Shown here one piece after another: positions 23,795 to 23,814 of a stretch of 23,814 nucleotides of DNA. Origin of the DNA: an uncultured Ignavibacteria bacterium (lineage in GTDB: Bacteria; Bacteroidota; Ignavibacteria; Tepidaquicellales; Tepidaquicellaceae); contig CALEVL010000127.1 of assembly GCA_937924675.1 (NCBI GenBank), positions 1 to 23,814 of the forward strand, in the 5' to 3' direction. Each line of letters opens with the position of its first letter. Position 1 is the first letter of the stretch. The position numbers and the translations under genes are program-made. The notes beneath the pieces are model-generated. The model was not told the origin of the DNA. It did not search any database and saw only the letters and a program-made list of their open reading frames with translations.

Positions 23795-23814
23795 AAATTT
23801 ACCTGCAACAAATC

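Overview
The window is AT-rich bacterial DNA, probably from the Ignavibacteria or a neighbouring lineage of the Bacteroidota/Chlorobi group. I infer this from protein style: a choice-of-anchor-B LVIVD-repeat protein ending in a dockerin-like tail, TPR/beta-barrel proteins, DUF302 and DUF1579 proteins, AT-rich intergenic repeat families, and only occasional strong Shine-Dalgarno sites. There are no rRNA, tRNA, transposase or phage genes.

Left part (1-9318): the first 760 bases are non-coding and hold several repeat families. Then come a possible operon of a TauE/SafE permease, a DinB-like protein and a COG3650/NlpE-like lipoprotein; a membrane fatty-acid desaturase; a GNAT acetyltransferase (minus strand); an M29 aminopeptidase with a clear terminator; a DUF302 protein; and a secreted LVIVD/dockerin-like protein. 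Two clusters of a short AATTGAAAATTAGAAA-type repeat fill the gaps at 4391-4591 and 7392-7692.

Centre (9858-19604): this is the main feature, a tightly packed, same-strand cluster. It runs: a degenerate receiver-like protein; a 19-heme cytochrome with a C-terminal membrane anchor; a four-helix b-type cytochrome; an 18-heme NapC/NrfH-type cytochrome; two paralogous tetraheme c554-like cytochromes; an outer-membrane beta-barrel; a 14-heme cytochrome; and a 7-heme lipoprotein. I count 66 predicted heme c sites: 61 CXXCH, three CX4CH and two CX3CH. The order matches an electron path from the quinone pool (inner membrane), across the periplasm (tetrahemes), through the outer membrane (porin-cytochrome) to the cell surface (lipoprotein). 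It is best read as a complete extracellular electron transfer conduit; direction and final acceptor cannot be told from sequence. A strong hairpin terminator follows at 19647-19685.

Right part (19757-23814): a minus-strand TPR plus beta-barrel protein, a sulfide:quinone-reductase-like flavoprotein that lacks the expected active-site cysteine, a small GNAT protein, a bidirectional terminator and a secreted DUF1579 protein.
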